From Elephas maximus indicus (taxonomy: Eukaryota; Chordata; Mammalia; Proboscidea; Elephantidae): a stretch of DNA of 64,000 nucleotides. Location of the stretch: contig NC_064819.1 in NCBI RefSeq assembly GCF_024166365.1, forward strand, positions 114,496,293 to 114,560,292. Direction: 5' to 3'. Numbering within the stretch: position 1 is the first letter of the stretch; each line of letters begins with the position of its first letter. Position numbers and translations under genes: made by a program. The notes below the pieces were generated by a model. The model was not told where the DNA came from, did no database searches, and worked only from the letters and a program-made list of their open reading frames with translations. This document shows positions 10,961 to 22,898 of this stretch, one piece after another.

Positions 10961-12735
10961 AAGCTTTTTATCTTTTCCCAAAACACACAATATTGGTCAT
11001 TCAAAATTTAAGCCCCAAATTCCTTTTTCGAAAGATTTTCCTTGGTTTTTGTTTTATCTCAAATCACTGGGCTAAGCTTATTGACAGGCACAGGATTGCC
11101 AGGTTCCTACTCTTTTTTGCCCTCAATTTATAGCTACCAACATCTGTCTCTCTACCTCGAGATTCTCAGTTTCTGTCTGGTTTTGGGTCTCATTTCCTAT
11201 CTGAAGTTCTTAAAAACTACACTAATGTTTTTTAAAAAAGACTAATTTAAAAAAATGTATTTTACAGTGCTACCAGATGAATTGTCTGTTTGACCTTCAC
11301 AACAACCCTAGGAAGCAAATGTGGCAGGTATGTTTTATACTTTGTAGAACATTAGGTTTGGATACCTTTGGAGACGTGCCTAAGGTAATATGGCCCCCAT
11401 AAAAGTCCCTTGACTGCTGGTCTAGTGTTGTTCATTTTTCTCTTCACTGGCTGGGTTCTCCAGGTCTTGAGAACCTTTGATGTCAAAGGAAATATGATTA
11501 AAAATCTCTTTAAAAGGCTCTTAATTTTCAAGGTCTGTCTATAATCAGGCTGGACTTTATATATATGTTCTCAAACCTGTGCTTTGTGCTCATTTAGGGT
11601 GTTCATTTGTTCTTTTTTTTATTTATTCATTCAGCCATCTGCAGGAGGAGTATGAAAATCTTTTATGCCATGCCTGCAAGTCTGGACTTTTTTTTTTTTT
11701 TTTTCGTAGATGTGTGGATTGGAGGGGAAGGGATAGAAATAAAAGATATTGAAAAGTAGAATCTACAGCACTTGGTTAAATGAGTTATGTGGCGTGGCAG
11801 TGGTGACGGAGGGAGTAGGAAGAGGATAGAATTATCAGTCATGTTCATCTTTGAGATAAACACAGAGAGGGAGCAGATTTAGGAGAATAGATGGTGGGTT
11901 CAGTTTAGGCATTTTGGGCTAGGATGGCTGTGGAACATGCAGAAGAGATGTCCAGTAGAAATCTGAATAGAAGAAACTTCGTGGTTAGTCTGTGGAAACA
12001 AACAACACCAAAATTTCATTGATTTATGACAAGAAAAGTTTATTTCTTTCTCAGAATAAATGTCAGCTACTGCAGCTCTGCTGGGTTTGATTCAACTCTG
12101 TTCCATGTGTTTTCACTCTCAGATCAAGGTTGAAATAACAGCTCTGATCTAGGGCATGACCAGAGCCAACCTTGCAAAGACCCTGCAAGTTTCTGTTTGG
12201 ATGGGGCCAATGTCATATTTGCTCACATTCTAGAGATTAAAACAAGCAACATGGCCAAACTCAGCATCAATGGGGTGGGGAAAAGTACCTGTGCCATAGA
12301 GGCAGCAATACAAATCATGTGGTAAACAAGCCAGGAAGAACCTCAATCCTCTTTCAGGAAAGAAGTAAATAATGTGGAATAGTAATGCAATCTAATACCA
12401 GTTTGGAACTAAGCAGGGCGGTCTAGAATAGGGATATAAATTTGAGAATCATTAGGATACAGGTTGCATTTGGGGCATAGAAACAGATAAAATCACAGAC
12501 AGTATTTTAGACTTGTAAGAAGAGAAGATGTTAAGGACAAATCCACTTTCTTCATAGGCCTTTCTTCTTACCATTGTATCTTGTCATAAGGTTGCCTTAT
12601 CCAAAATACCTTATTTGCTACTCCTGTATCCAAATTGTGTTTATAGTAGATAGCGTGGTAGACATTAGTGTGATTTTCTCACCCCTAAGAACTAATTACC
12701 TCTTCTTGACAACCCTCTGACTGCCTTTTTGGAAT
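10961..12735. other. Intergenic; MIR-like piece and an unnamed old repeat
   Basis: A MIR-like stretch lies near 11260-11390. An inverted old interspersed repeat seems to span about 12000-12310 (aagtttatttctttctcag, then acatggccaaactcagcatc). A T-run lies at 11689-11704. No exon was found. Confidence 0.45.
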
Positions 12736-12924
12736 GTTGTTTTTGTTGTGTGCCTTTGAGTCAATTCTGATTCATAGAGACCCCATGTAACAAAGCAGAA
12801 ACCGCCCACAGGGTTTTCTTGGCTGAAATCTTTATGGAAGCAGATTGCCAAATCTTGATCCTGCAGAGCCCTGGATGGGTTCAGTTAGCAGCCAAGCGCT
12901 TATCCATTGTGCCACTAGGGCTCC
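12736..12924 (-). repeat. AfroSINE, older long type
   Basis: Minus orientation: a tail with tcaattctgattcataga, a central aagcagattgcc, and a head end gtgccactagggctcc. Confidence 0.9.
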
Positions 12925-13559
12925 TTTTGGAATATTACCTCTCCTATTGTAGAGCCTTGTTGGGCTGGTAAGTCCAGCTGTTCACACTTCCGTTATAGAA
13001 GCCTGGAAGCCTTCTACTATATCTTTCCTTTTACTGCCCTGTATTCTCAAGGGGTGTGTAGGTGACATGAACTCAGTCAGTCTTATACTTTTGAGTAGGA
13101 TTTTGACTCCTGAATAAGCAGTAGAGTTGGAGTTCTTTCCATCCAGCTATGGAATCTGCTGAGACAGCTTCTGTAGTACCATCTTTCTGTCCCTCTGCAA
13201 TGGATTTGCCTTCTACTCATTTTAAAATCTGCTTTTCTTAATTTCCCAATGAATCTGTGCATTCCTAATATCCTTACGATAAAGCCTATTTTCCTTAAGG
13301 TACAGGTGGTTTCTGTAGCTTCCAGCTACAGGACCCAAACTAATTCAAATAGAATTTCACTCATTCCAATGAGCCTTTCTTAGCTAGTCTACCTCTTACC
13401 CATTTTATTCCCATTACTAAATTCCTTTTTTAAATTGTCGTTCATAATATAAATTTTATTCTTAAACTCTCTTTGGCATCATGGTATGTTATACCTAGAA
13501 GGGGCCTTAAAGATAATCTGAAACAGCTATACTTAACCATAGTGGCACGTTAGAATCCT

Positions 13560-13913
13560 TTGTTGTTGTTGGGTGCCATTGGGTCAGCTCTGATTCACAG
13601 TGACCCCGTGTATGATAAAATGAAATGTTGCCCAGTGTTCTGGAATTTCCATTCTTTGCAATGTTATCCATAATTTGTTATGATCCACACAGTTGAACCC
13701 CTTTGCATAGTCATTAAAACACAGGTAAGCATCTTTGTGGTATTCTCTGCTTTCAGCCAAGATCCAGCTGACATCAGCAATGATATCCCTTGTTCCATGT
13801 CTTCTTCTGAATCTGGCTTGAATTTCTGGCAGGTTCCTGTTGATGCACAGCTGCAGCCATTTTTTAATTATCTTCAGCAAAATTTTGCTTGCAGGTGATA
13901 TTAATGGTGGCAA
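13560..13913 (-). mobile_element. RTE/BovB-type LINE fragment: reverse transcriptase joined to a SINE-like tail
   Basis: The minus strand encodes part of an RTE-clade ORF2. It includes a finger/palm stretch with RFRRRHGTRDIIADVSWI, and the motif-A-like stretch DAYLCFNDYAKGFNCVDHNK, where the usual FIDYxKAFD reads FNDYAKGFN. The frame stays open for 109 codons and runs into an AfroSINE-type tail at 13560-13625. This is consistent with the RTE partner that is thought to move these SINEs. The rest of ORF2 is missing, so the copy is dead. Confidence 0.8.
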
Positions 13914-14039
13914 GGCACCACCATCCTGTAGGCAAGTTGCCTCTTTTCTCTGGTATAGTTTCTTTTTTGACTTTTTTGTAAATCAGACAGTAAAACAGTG
14001 GGTGTTTACTATTAAAACCTCTCAACTAGCACCTCTTAA

Positions 14040-14880
14040 CTAGGATGGACAGGAACTAGCAAACCGAGCTCCTCTTTTTCTATAGCTAGTTTCCCCAATA
14101 AACCTCAGGCAAAGATTGGTGTGTCAAAGGACCTGGAAATGGGTAAATGAAGCCTAGTCAGAGATGTATATTCTTTTAACTTCTGGGGTTAAAGAGGAGA
14201 AGAAGGGAAGAGGAATTTAAAAAATGCAGATCTACACAAGCAACATTTTTCATCCTATAGAAGTATATTTAGCAGTTTGTACCTGCTTGGTCGTTTTTTA
14301 ATCAAAGGCAATATAAGCCCCTTCCTGAGATAAGCACTGACTATAAATAACCAAAATGGAGACAGGTGTGAGCAGTGTGCTGGCGATCCTGACATTCTAA
14401 AGGGCAAACCGATCAACCAAAAGTTGTTCTGGAAGGCTGTCACCTTTCCAATCTGACCTTCGATCTACTTTCGATAATCTTGGAAGCAAGAATGGGGGAG
14501 CGGGGCATTCGGAGTGGCGATGAAACCCTTCTTATGGAAAAATTTGATTAAATCAGATTATTATTATTTTTAACATCCTTGTTCCTTCACATGAAGGAGC
14601 GTCGGTGGAAAAAAAAAAAAGAAACGCTAGTTCTCTGGAGACGTCCTCCCACACATCCAGTATGTGGGTGTCTTTTGCACCTCACAGCGGAGAAAAACAC
14701 AGGGTGGGTGGGAAAGCAGGGCAGAACTGAGAAGTAATAGCGAATAGATCAGAAATATGCCAGAGGGAGTAGGGCTGGGATGGGTGAAGGGAGTAAGGAC
14801 AAGAGGAACGATTGGGACTGAAGTTAGACTTTTTGTCTTTAAACGGCTAGAAAGTTGAGAGAGAAGTGAGCGAGGCCTGA
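14040..14880. other. Region upstream of C6orf141
   Basis: Mixed-composition DNA rising in GC toward the CpG island. I see no TATA box near 14.9 kb and no upstream exon with certainty. Confidence 0.4.
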
Positions 14881-14884
14881 GGAA

Positions 14885-15720
<836 letters not shown>

Positions 15721-16081
15721 GAGCCGGAGGAATGCGCAACGTTGGTGGATCTGCGGTAATCCTTAAAGAAAAAAAAAAAAAAAAAGCTATTCGGCAACTC
15801 CAGCCTGCAATTAACCGTCAGAAAGAATCTTTTAAGATGCTGGCACAACAATTAAGGGTGACAGGGCACCCGGTACAGCTTGCAGAACTGTAAGAAACGT
15901 AACACCTCCTTCGTGACTTAAATACCGTGATGGCCTGGGGAATCTAAGTCATTCAGAAGACAGGGAGAAAAGGTATTTTCAAACTGGCAGAATGTGGGAG
16001 TTTTGCAATAGGACAGCCAGTTGTTAATTCTCCTTCATTTTGCGATACCTCTTAACTGACCCCCTTCCCCTTTCTCTTTAG

Positions 16082-16100
16082 GACATACAAGCAGAAATGA
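16082..16100 (+). CDS. C6orf141: Candidate alternative last coding exon of C6orf141
   Basis: A strong acceptor (ccccttcccctttctctttag) lies at 16061-16081, with exon start at 16082. Splicing from the donor at 15678 would replace the last codon and stop with A-T-Y-K-Q-K then TGA at 16098-16100, giving 209 residues. Donor (gtaagg) and pyrimidine-rich acceptor are both good, so a spliced mRNA is plausible. The change to the protein would be small. This is inferred from splice signals only. Confidence 0.5.
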
Positions 16101-16175
16101 AGTTACTGGTCTTCTTACTCCAAGGCTGAGATTGGATGAGAAGAAAGATTTGTTTTAAAGCTGAAAAAGAAAGAA

Positions 16176-16210
16176 ATGAGGGCGGCGGCGGGGGGCGGTG
16201 GGGGGGCACC
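16176..16210 (+). other. G-rich tract with quadruplex potential
   Basis: Runs of G, including ggcggcggcggggggcgg and a G7 run, lie just downstream of the candidate second exon of C6orf141. Confidence 0.6.
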
Positions 16211-17140
16211 ATAAAGCAAAGCTGTAAGTAAACACACTCTTTTGTCACTCTCTTCTGATGTGCACATTTTTCATTGCTTTCTCCAGTGCTATGAAGTATA
16301 GAAAGGAGCTAGGAAAATAAGGGGGGAATAGAAAGCGGAGAAATGCCATTTAGAGGGACTTCACCCCAAGGAAATCTAATTTAGTCCCGCAAAAAATAGA
16401 GCCATGTTGCTTTCAGCATGCCTTTAATCTGAATGTTTTAAATTATCTTAATGTTAAAAATACTGCCTGTGGGAAAAAAAAATATTGCATCTAAAGGTAG
16501 ATAAAAATGTATAGTTTGCATTAAATGAGTGTATGTCATTCTTGTGCATTGTTATTTATCATTAAAATTAGTAGTCAAGACTGGATTGATAAATACATCT
16601 CTTCTGGTACTGTTGAAAAAAAAACCTCTCCTGGTGTTGTAAAAACAATTCATTTTCCTTATTTTATTTATTCCTCTTTGTTGTCAAACACCATCTTTAT
16701 AACCTCCTTGCCAGCTCTGATTCTGTTGTGCCTGTTTTGGATATGTGGGAGGAGCCAAGCACTCCCTTCTAGAGATGAACTAACTGCTTGACTTTACCCA
16801 CTACTGAAGTAGTGTTTGGTGTGCTGTGAGAATTAAACTAAGTGGGACCTTGGCTTCTGAAAAGTAAATGGTTGAGCAGTGTCACCACTCTGCCCCTCCT
16901 CTCCTGCCCATCTTTTAAATTTAGAGCTTGAAATGCCCACAAACGATCATCAGATCCAACTCTGCCTCCTGGCGGACAAGGTACGCCCTTATTTTACAGA
17001 TGAGCCAACCTAGGTCTTACAGATCACGTGGCTTGTGTAGGTCATACAGCTAGTAATCGCATGCTTACTGTATAGACACAGAATATTATCATCTCCCTTC
17101 CCCTCCTAAAAGACAAGGGATACCACAGGAGTCAAAAGAT
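16211..17140. other. No gene seen; MIR-like piece at its right end
   Basis: AT-rich DNA. About 16950-17070 resembles an inverted MIR (ttattttacagatgagccaa, catacagctagtaat). Confidence 0.45.
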
Positions 17141-17144
17141 AACT

Positions 17145-17301
17145 GAGGACATTGCCGTACAGTCGATTTCAACTCATAGTGACCCTACAGGACACAGTAG
17201 AACTGCCCCATACAGTTTCCAAGAAAGTACCTGGTGGATTCAAACTGCCGACCTTTTGGTTAGCAGCTGTAGCTGTTAACCACTATGCTACCAGGGTTTC
17301 C
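17145..17301 (-). repeat. AfroSINE
   Basis: Minus orientation: attgccgtacagtcgatttc tail, body gaactgccccata, and a head ending taccagggtttcc. Confidence 0.92.
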
Positions 17302-17587
17302 GGAAGGACTAGAATCACATTGATATCCCTGAATACAGCAAGGTCTGTTTGGCTGGAGAATCACCACTAGAGGTCCCAGGCTCTTGAGACCTGCACTTGG
17401 AATAAAGCGCTTGAGCTCATCTGTGTTCAGAACTAATCAGCATGTAGGAAGGGTGGCATTCTCTTTTCCTCAACCACCCTACCAGGCTCCCAATGAAGGC
17501 TAAACTTTGTGGCAGACACACTTCAGACCTGAGATCAAAAAATTTGATTGTGAGTCATACACCCCCCTGATGATTGCACACTGAATG

Positions 17588-17760
17588 AAAAAAAAAAAAA
17601 AAAAAAAAACTGTTGCCGCCCAGTCAATTCCCACTCACAGTGACCCTGTAGGACAGAGCAGAACTGCCCCTTAGAGTTTCCAAGGACTGGCTTGTGGATT
17701 CTAATTGCAGACCTTTTGTTTAGCAGCAGTAGCTCTTAACAACTGCACCACCAGAGCCCC
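17588..17760 (-). repeat. AfroSINE with long A-tail
   Basis: An A-run of about 23, then the SINE in minus orientation from ctgttgccgcccagtc to the head end ccaccagagcccc. Confidence 0.92.
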
Positions 17761-17773
17761 AGCATTGAATATA

Positions 17774-17822
17774 AAAAAAAAAACAACTGTTGCCTTTGAG
17801 TCGATTTCAGCTCACAGCAGGG
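17774..17822 (-). repeat. AfroSINE tail-only fragment
   Basis: A-run, then aactgttgcctttgagtcga, ending after ctcacagca. The body and head are absent. Confidence 0.75.
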
Positions 17823-17973
17823 ACCAGAAACAATAATAGTCTTCAACTGCTTTGTCAATGGAGGCAAGCCCAAGATCAACCGCTTGAGGTCAAACCCAGC
17901 TTCAGGTCTTAACATCTGTGTGCTCTTGGGTAAGGCCCCTAGTCTCCATGTCCTTTTTTGTTAAATGGAGATA

Positions 17974-18414
17974 CAGGTGCCCCTGCTTTTCCAAAGTTTG
18001 CTTTAGCCACTTTGCTTTTACGAAGGACCGACGTTAGTACCTGTTTCGCTAACCGAAAGAAATCTGAAGAGGATTTTCGCTTTTGCAAAAAAAGGTGAAA
18101 AGCGAAAATAGCGTTCAGTGTTTCTTTTGCAGCAAGCTGTTAAAGAGGCAGCGCGCACCCTGAGCAGCGAGGGAAGTGTCACCAAGCTCCTTCCTCGGGA
18201 ACTACACTTAGCATCTCAGCTTTTACTATATGTTAGTGTTATATTAGGTTTTATGTGTTATTTGGTATGATTTGGTAGGTTATTTTTTGGGTCTGGGGAC
18301 GTTCCGAAAGTTTTTTTGTACAAATTAGCGGTAATTGCTTCTTCGCTTTACGCCTTTTTGGCTTACCAGAGCTTTCACAGGAGAGCTGTACTTTCGGAGA
18401 GCGGAGGAAACTTG
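17974..18414. mobile_element. 441-bp TA-flanked DNA transposon, non-autonomous
   Basis: The termini are loosely inverted: caggtgcccctgcttttcc at the left, and tactttcggagagcgg...aaacttg at the right. They are flanked by TA on both sides (17972-17973 and 18415-18416), and removing the element restores MIR sequence. TA duplication and CAG ends suggest the Tc1/mariner-pogo superfamily. There is no transposase frame. It is CpG-rich for this region (several cgaa and gcgc motifs). I do not know the family name. Confidence 0.7.
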
Positions 18415-18422
18415 TAATCTAC

Positions 18423-18582
18423 CCTGTTGGGTGCCATAGTGGTTAAGAGCGATGGCTGCTAACCAAAGAGTTGGCGGTTGAAATCGGCCAGGCGCTCCTT
18501 GGAAACTCTACGGGGAAGTTCTACCCTGTCCTATAGGGTCGCTATGAGTCGGATTCCACTCGAAGGCACTGGATTTGGTTTG
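18423..18582 (+). repeat. AfroSINE
   Basis: Head gttgggtgccatagtggtta, body ggaaactctacgggg and tail actcgaaggcactggattt. It lies a few bases right of the DNA transposon, inside the same MIR. Confidence 0.92.
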
Positions 18583-18870
18583 ACCTCATAGGGTGTTTTC
18601 CCAGGATTAAGTGAAAATTACTTAGAAGAGTGCCTGGCATACAATAAATGCTCAGCATTAGCTGTTTTTATTGTTGTTGTCATTATTGTTGTTATTGTTT
18701 AGCTCACTTTTTATCGTAACCAAGCTTTAGCCTTTTATTTAATAAAAAAGAACAGAAGGCATTCAGCACAAAAAACACTATGAAACCCAAACCACCTTTT
18801 TTTACGGAGACTCTTTTGTTCTCCTGAAAGTCTTAAGCTTTGCCCGACATATAATGGATCAGTACCTTTC

Positions 18871-19130
18871 TTAAATTCCTTAGAAAAGACCACCTACCCA
18901 TGTGATAAGACTCATCCTAAGGCTCAAAGACCTAAATTGCAGGGTGCCTGGCTGAGTTTTTGAAAAGACCTCACAGACTGCCTAGTCCTCCTTGGGAGGC
19001 AGGAGCTTTGAATACTTTCTTTAGGCCCTGGTCAGGTGAGATTGTTTGCCCTCTGGGGTTTTAAGTCTGATTAGAAAAGCGGAATGGGCACACTTGTTTT
19101 CATTTTATCTCCTTTCAGTCGAAATTGTAT
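18871..19130 (+). repeat. Diverged direct repeat, copy A
   Basis: Matches 20621-20860 in the same orientation. Shared blocks are tccttagaaa-gacc, tgtgataag, atcctaaggct-aaa-acctaaatt, ggagctttgaatacttt, cctggtc and gcggaatt/gcggaatg. Confidence 0.7.
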
Positions 19131-19204
19131 TCATCCAAGCAGTTTAACTCCTGTAATCCAAATATGTTTGAGTTAACTTTATTTCCTTCAGGTTAAAAAA
19201 ACAA

Positions 19205-19585
19205 AAAGGTCCCTGGGTGGCACAGTTTGTGCTCAATTATAACCTAAAGTTTGGTGGTTTGAACCTACTCTGTGGTGCTGAGGAAGACAGGCCTGACAGT
19301 CTGCTTTTGTAAAGATTTAAAAAAAACCCACTGCCATGGAGTTGATTCCGACTCAGCAACCCTATAGGACAGAGTAGAACTGCCCCATAGAGTTTCCAAG
19401 GAGCACCTGGTGGATTCGAACTGCTGAGCTTTCGGCACTTAACCACTAAGCCACCCGGGTTTCCTTGTAAATATTACAGACCAAAAAAAAAAAAAGAAAG
19501 AAAAGAAAACCCTATGGAGCAGTTCTGCTTTGTAATACATGGGGTCCGCCATGAGTCAATTGACTCGATGGCAACAGGTTTGGTG
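19205..19585 (+). repeat. Older AfroSINE interrupted by a younger one
   Basis: The left part runs from ggtccctgggtggcacagtt to tgcttttgtaaagatt. The right part resumes at ttgtaaatattacagacc and ends in aactcgatggcaacagg-type tail. A second SINE at 19318-19464 separates them. Confidence 0.88.
19318..19464 (-). repeat. AfroSINE nested in an AfroSINE, with target-site duplication
   Basis: Minus orientation and complete from aaacccactgccatgg to the head end ccacccgggtttcc. It is flanked by ttgtaaagatt (19307-19317) and ttgtaaatatt (19465-19475). Confidence 0.93.
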
Positions 19586-20412
19586 TTTTTTCTGAAGTAA
19601 AAAAAAAAAATTTAAAGCACTTGTCCAGTGTATCTGCCTCCCTGTTAACTGCCTACAATTAGGCCTTCTCACACATGCTTATAATTTCCCTAAGACATCT
19701 GTCACTGGAAACAAAAAGTAGTAAGTCGAACTACTGTTGAATTTACTTCACAGGTTTTCTTGATCTGTGCAGAACTCAGAAAAGCCTGAGGAAAACTTTC
19801 CCATTCACAATGTCCTGGGTTTGAATTCAAATGGGCATCCTGAGTACTAAGAAATCTCTGAGAATGGCTGGGTCTTGGTTCTTTGGTCTTAGCTCCACCT
19901 CATCCAAAAATATGATCATCTGAAATCATTGTATTAGGTGAATGAATCACAACAGGGACTTCGGAAGCCAGCTGGCCAGTCGAGTGACGCTAGGACGAAT
20001 GTCACAGAGTGAGGCCCAGCCCTTCAGAACCACCATCAGGCAAGTGTTGACTTCTAGTAAAACCCTTTGTACACAACCTCTGTCGCCTTTGAGATGCATT
20101 ATATTTGACTTGCTCTCATTCTTGTGAGTTATCACCAGCACTTGGTCATAAAACCTTATGTAGCGCTTAGCTTAAAAAAAAAAAAAAAAAAGACGCTTTC
20201 TGGTAAGAAAAATTACATTCAGTACAGACAAATTTGAGGAAACATTTTTGTAAGTAAAAAGTGCAGAGAGTAAAAGAAAACAAAAACCATGAACCCTAAT
20301 CTTTGTTAATATATTGTATGTTTCCAATCTGGTTCTATTTTTTTATACATGCATACCTATACTTTTATGAGTATATGTTATATAAAATAGTGTAGCATAT
20401 ATATACATATAT

Positions 20413-20448
20413 CCCAAAAAACCCACTGCCGTCGAGTTGATTCCGACT
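20413..20448 (-). repeat. 36-bp AfroSINE tail-only insertion with target-site duplication
   Basis: Only the 3' tail (aaacccactgccgtcgagtt, then gattccgact) is present. The copies of catatat at 20406-20412 and 20449-20455 flank it. Confidence 0.8.
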
Positions 20449-20494
20449 CATATATATTTTTAAATTTTCTGAGTATTTATGTAAACTATATGCT

Positions 20495-20632
20495 ATAACT
20501 TACACCAATGCTACTGAAATTGTGGCCTTGGGGATCAGCTACCATCAAGGTTTTAGAAATGCAGAACCTCAGACCCCACACCAGATCTGCTGAATAGGAA
20601 TGTGCAATTTAACAAGTCCTCTGAAGTCCTTA
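20495..20632 (+). mobile_element. MER5A-like hAT DNA transposon fragment
   Basis: Contains gttttagaaatgcagaacct, cagaccccacaccagatctg and tgcaatttaacaagtcctct, the familiar MER5 layout. Confidence 0.7.
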
Positions 20633-20860
20633 GAAATGACCTAATCTTGTGATAAGGATTTATCCTAAGGCTTAAAAACCTAAATTCTACTGTGTTTGGC
20701 AGTCTTTGAAAACAGTTTCACAGGTCGGAGCTTTGAGTACTTTTTTTAGGACCTGGTCTGGTTGGTTGGTTTTCCCTCTAAGATTTTAAATCTGATGTTT
20801 TGTCATCTCAGAAAAGCAGAAGCGGAATTGTTTTTTACTTTCGAGTTTAGCAAGCATTGG
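20621..20860 (+). repeat. Diverged direct repeat, copy B
   Basis: Partner of 18871-19130. It abuts the MER5A-like piece, which copy A lacks. Confidence 0.7.
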
Positions 20861-22880
20861 ACACATACCCTACATTTGGTTCTATATCTTCCCTTTTGGC
20901 TTACAAAAACTAAAAAGTTTTAAGTTTTTCTTAATTACTTAATTATTAGCAATACCATATTAATTTGTAGAATTATGCAAAGGGTTAGAGATTACAGAAG
21001 AATGAAATATAGTATATATGGATTTGTAAATTAGTAAAGAGATCTCTAAAGAGCTTTATTGTGTCTTTTTTATAAAGAACCTTGTCATTCTCAAATTTTT
21101 CCTAATGAAGCATTGATTGATTATTGGAGGTCAAACTATTTCAGAAATCTGGTTCTTTGATTATCTAAGAATGTGAAATAGTACAATTGTCAAAACTCCT
21201 TAAGGGAAGAAGGGCAGGAAGTCATTAGAGAAAACCTGGTTGCAACACTTCTAGGCTGAGTCAGGGCTTGCTCCGCTTGAGGTGAATTGTGAGGAGGTGG
21301 GGAGGTGGAGCCTGACTTTCAATCAGCTGATTCAGATAAGAAAACAAAGGGCTATGACTTTTGAACACCCTGAAGTCTTTATAACTGCAATCATGACTTG
21401 GCTGTTGAAGTAGGAAAGGCAAATCTGTGTACCTTTTAACTTCTCTAGCTGGAGGTAGAATAAGCAGCAGTCCAGTTTACTTTGGCGAGAGCAAGGAGTT
21501 GTGGTCAGTTTTTAGGCACTAAAAAAAAAAAAAATTTTTTTTTTTTTTTTATGCAGCATACTGTCACCAACAAAGCAAGGAGTTAACTTGGAATTTAAAC
21601 GAAGATTTCTAAGTTTAAGATGGCCTGAGTAGTTTTAGGAAACGGCACCCTTCACAAAATATGTATTTTTAGGGAGGAAATAAAGATCACCCAAATGAGA
21701 GCAAATAGGTGCTGTTCATTCAGAACTTAATATATAGCAAGGGAGTCAGGCACTGTCACTTGAGTTGGTCAGAGAAGCAAAGGCAGGCAGGACAGTGGGA
21801 AGTCCTTCTAGTGAAAAAGCAAAGGCTTCAGGAAAAAAAAAAAATTTTTTTTTTTTTTTTCAGGTACGCTCTAATTGGAAGCTATTTTTTTAGCTAAGGG
21901 AAGCTAGAGACTGGCTACCTAGAAACAGGGCTTGCTTTATATGATTGGCTTAGGGCTTTCTCTGAGTTGGAAAGGATATTGGGTCAAAAAACAGGGAAGC
22001 TGGTTGTCACTGACCAAGTCCTAAACGTTCTGGTCTTCTGCTGCAGAGGCTGTGCCTTGGTTTCCTGGACTGGTTCCTACAAAGGTTATAGATTAGAGTT
22101 CTCTTGCCATACATAGTCTGGCCATTGTCCATTTGTATACACAGTCTCTCATTAATTGTAGGACAATCGTGTAAGCCGAGTTAGATACTGGAAGATCCCG
22201 TCACGGGATTTTTTTGGAGATAGTAACATTATATTTATTTCTTACAGACATCCAGAATGAAGCATTGTTAAGTAGTTTATGGGGATGAAATATGCTTTGG
22301 CATAGTTAAGGCCTTTACTGTTGGCACACAATTATTATATAGTGGATTAGTGCCACCTTACTGAAGTAAACGAAGAGCTGCATAGATTTCACCTAGGCAT
22401 GAGATAATGCTTAGTGGTCACTCTGAGGTTACTGAGTGCATAAGCCTAGTATTCAGACTGGCTTATTGGACAACCTGGTGCAGGTCCAAAACCCATTGGA
22501 GCATCCGCAGGCACATGTCCTAGTTTCAGAAATCTTGTGACTGAGCTAATTTGAAGTCCTACTAAATCCATGGAAAAGTGGGTACAATAGAATATTTTGA
22601 CTTTAACTTTCTTAGAAGAGCAGTGAGGAAGTATAAGGGGCATCAGACAATTTTTACCAAACCAAGAGAACTTTCAGAGAAGGCTCGTGAACACAGTCAA
22701 CTTCTGTAAGGATTCTTTCTCTGACCACTGGTGTCTGTGCCTCAGAGAGAAGCCTTGATCATGCTTATGGACTTCCAAAGCAGATCTCAGTATTGACACG
22801 ATGCCTGAGGCTATAAGGTTCAGGCTACAGAGTCAACTGGGAGGGAAAATATACACATTTACAAATGTTATAATCTTAGA
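20861..22880. other. No gene seen; two poly(A)-poly(T) blocks
   Basis: Non-coding. A14T16 lies at 21521-21550 and A12T16 at 21833-21860. I see no splice-flanked exon. Confidence 0.5.
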
Positions 22881-22898
22881 ATCAAAATCAGGCCGTCT

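Larger units (their letters stand above)
17830..18700 (+). repeat. MIR split by a DNA transposon and an AfroSINE
   Basis: The left half (17830-17973) carries tgctcttgggtaaggcccct. The right half (18583-18700) carries acctcatagggtgttttccc and gtgcctggcatacaataaat. Read together they form one MIR. The inserts at 17974-18414 and about 18423-18582 fall between the halves. Confidence 0.8.
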
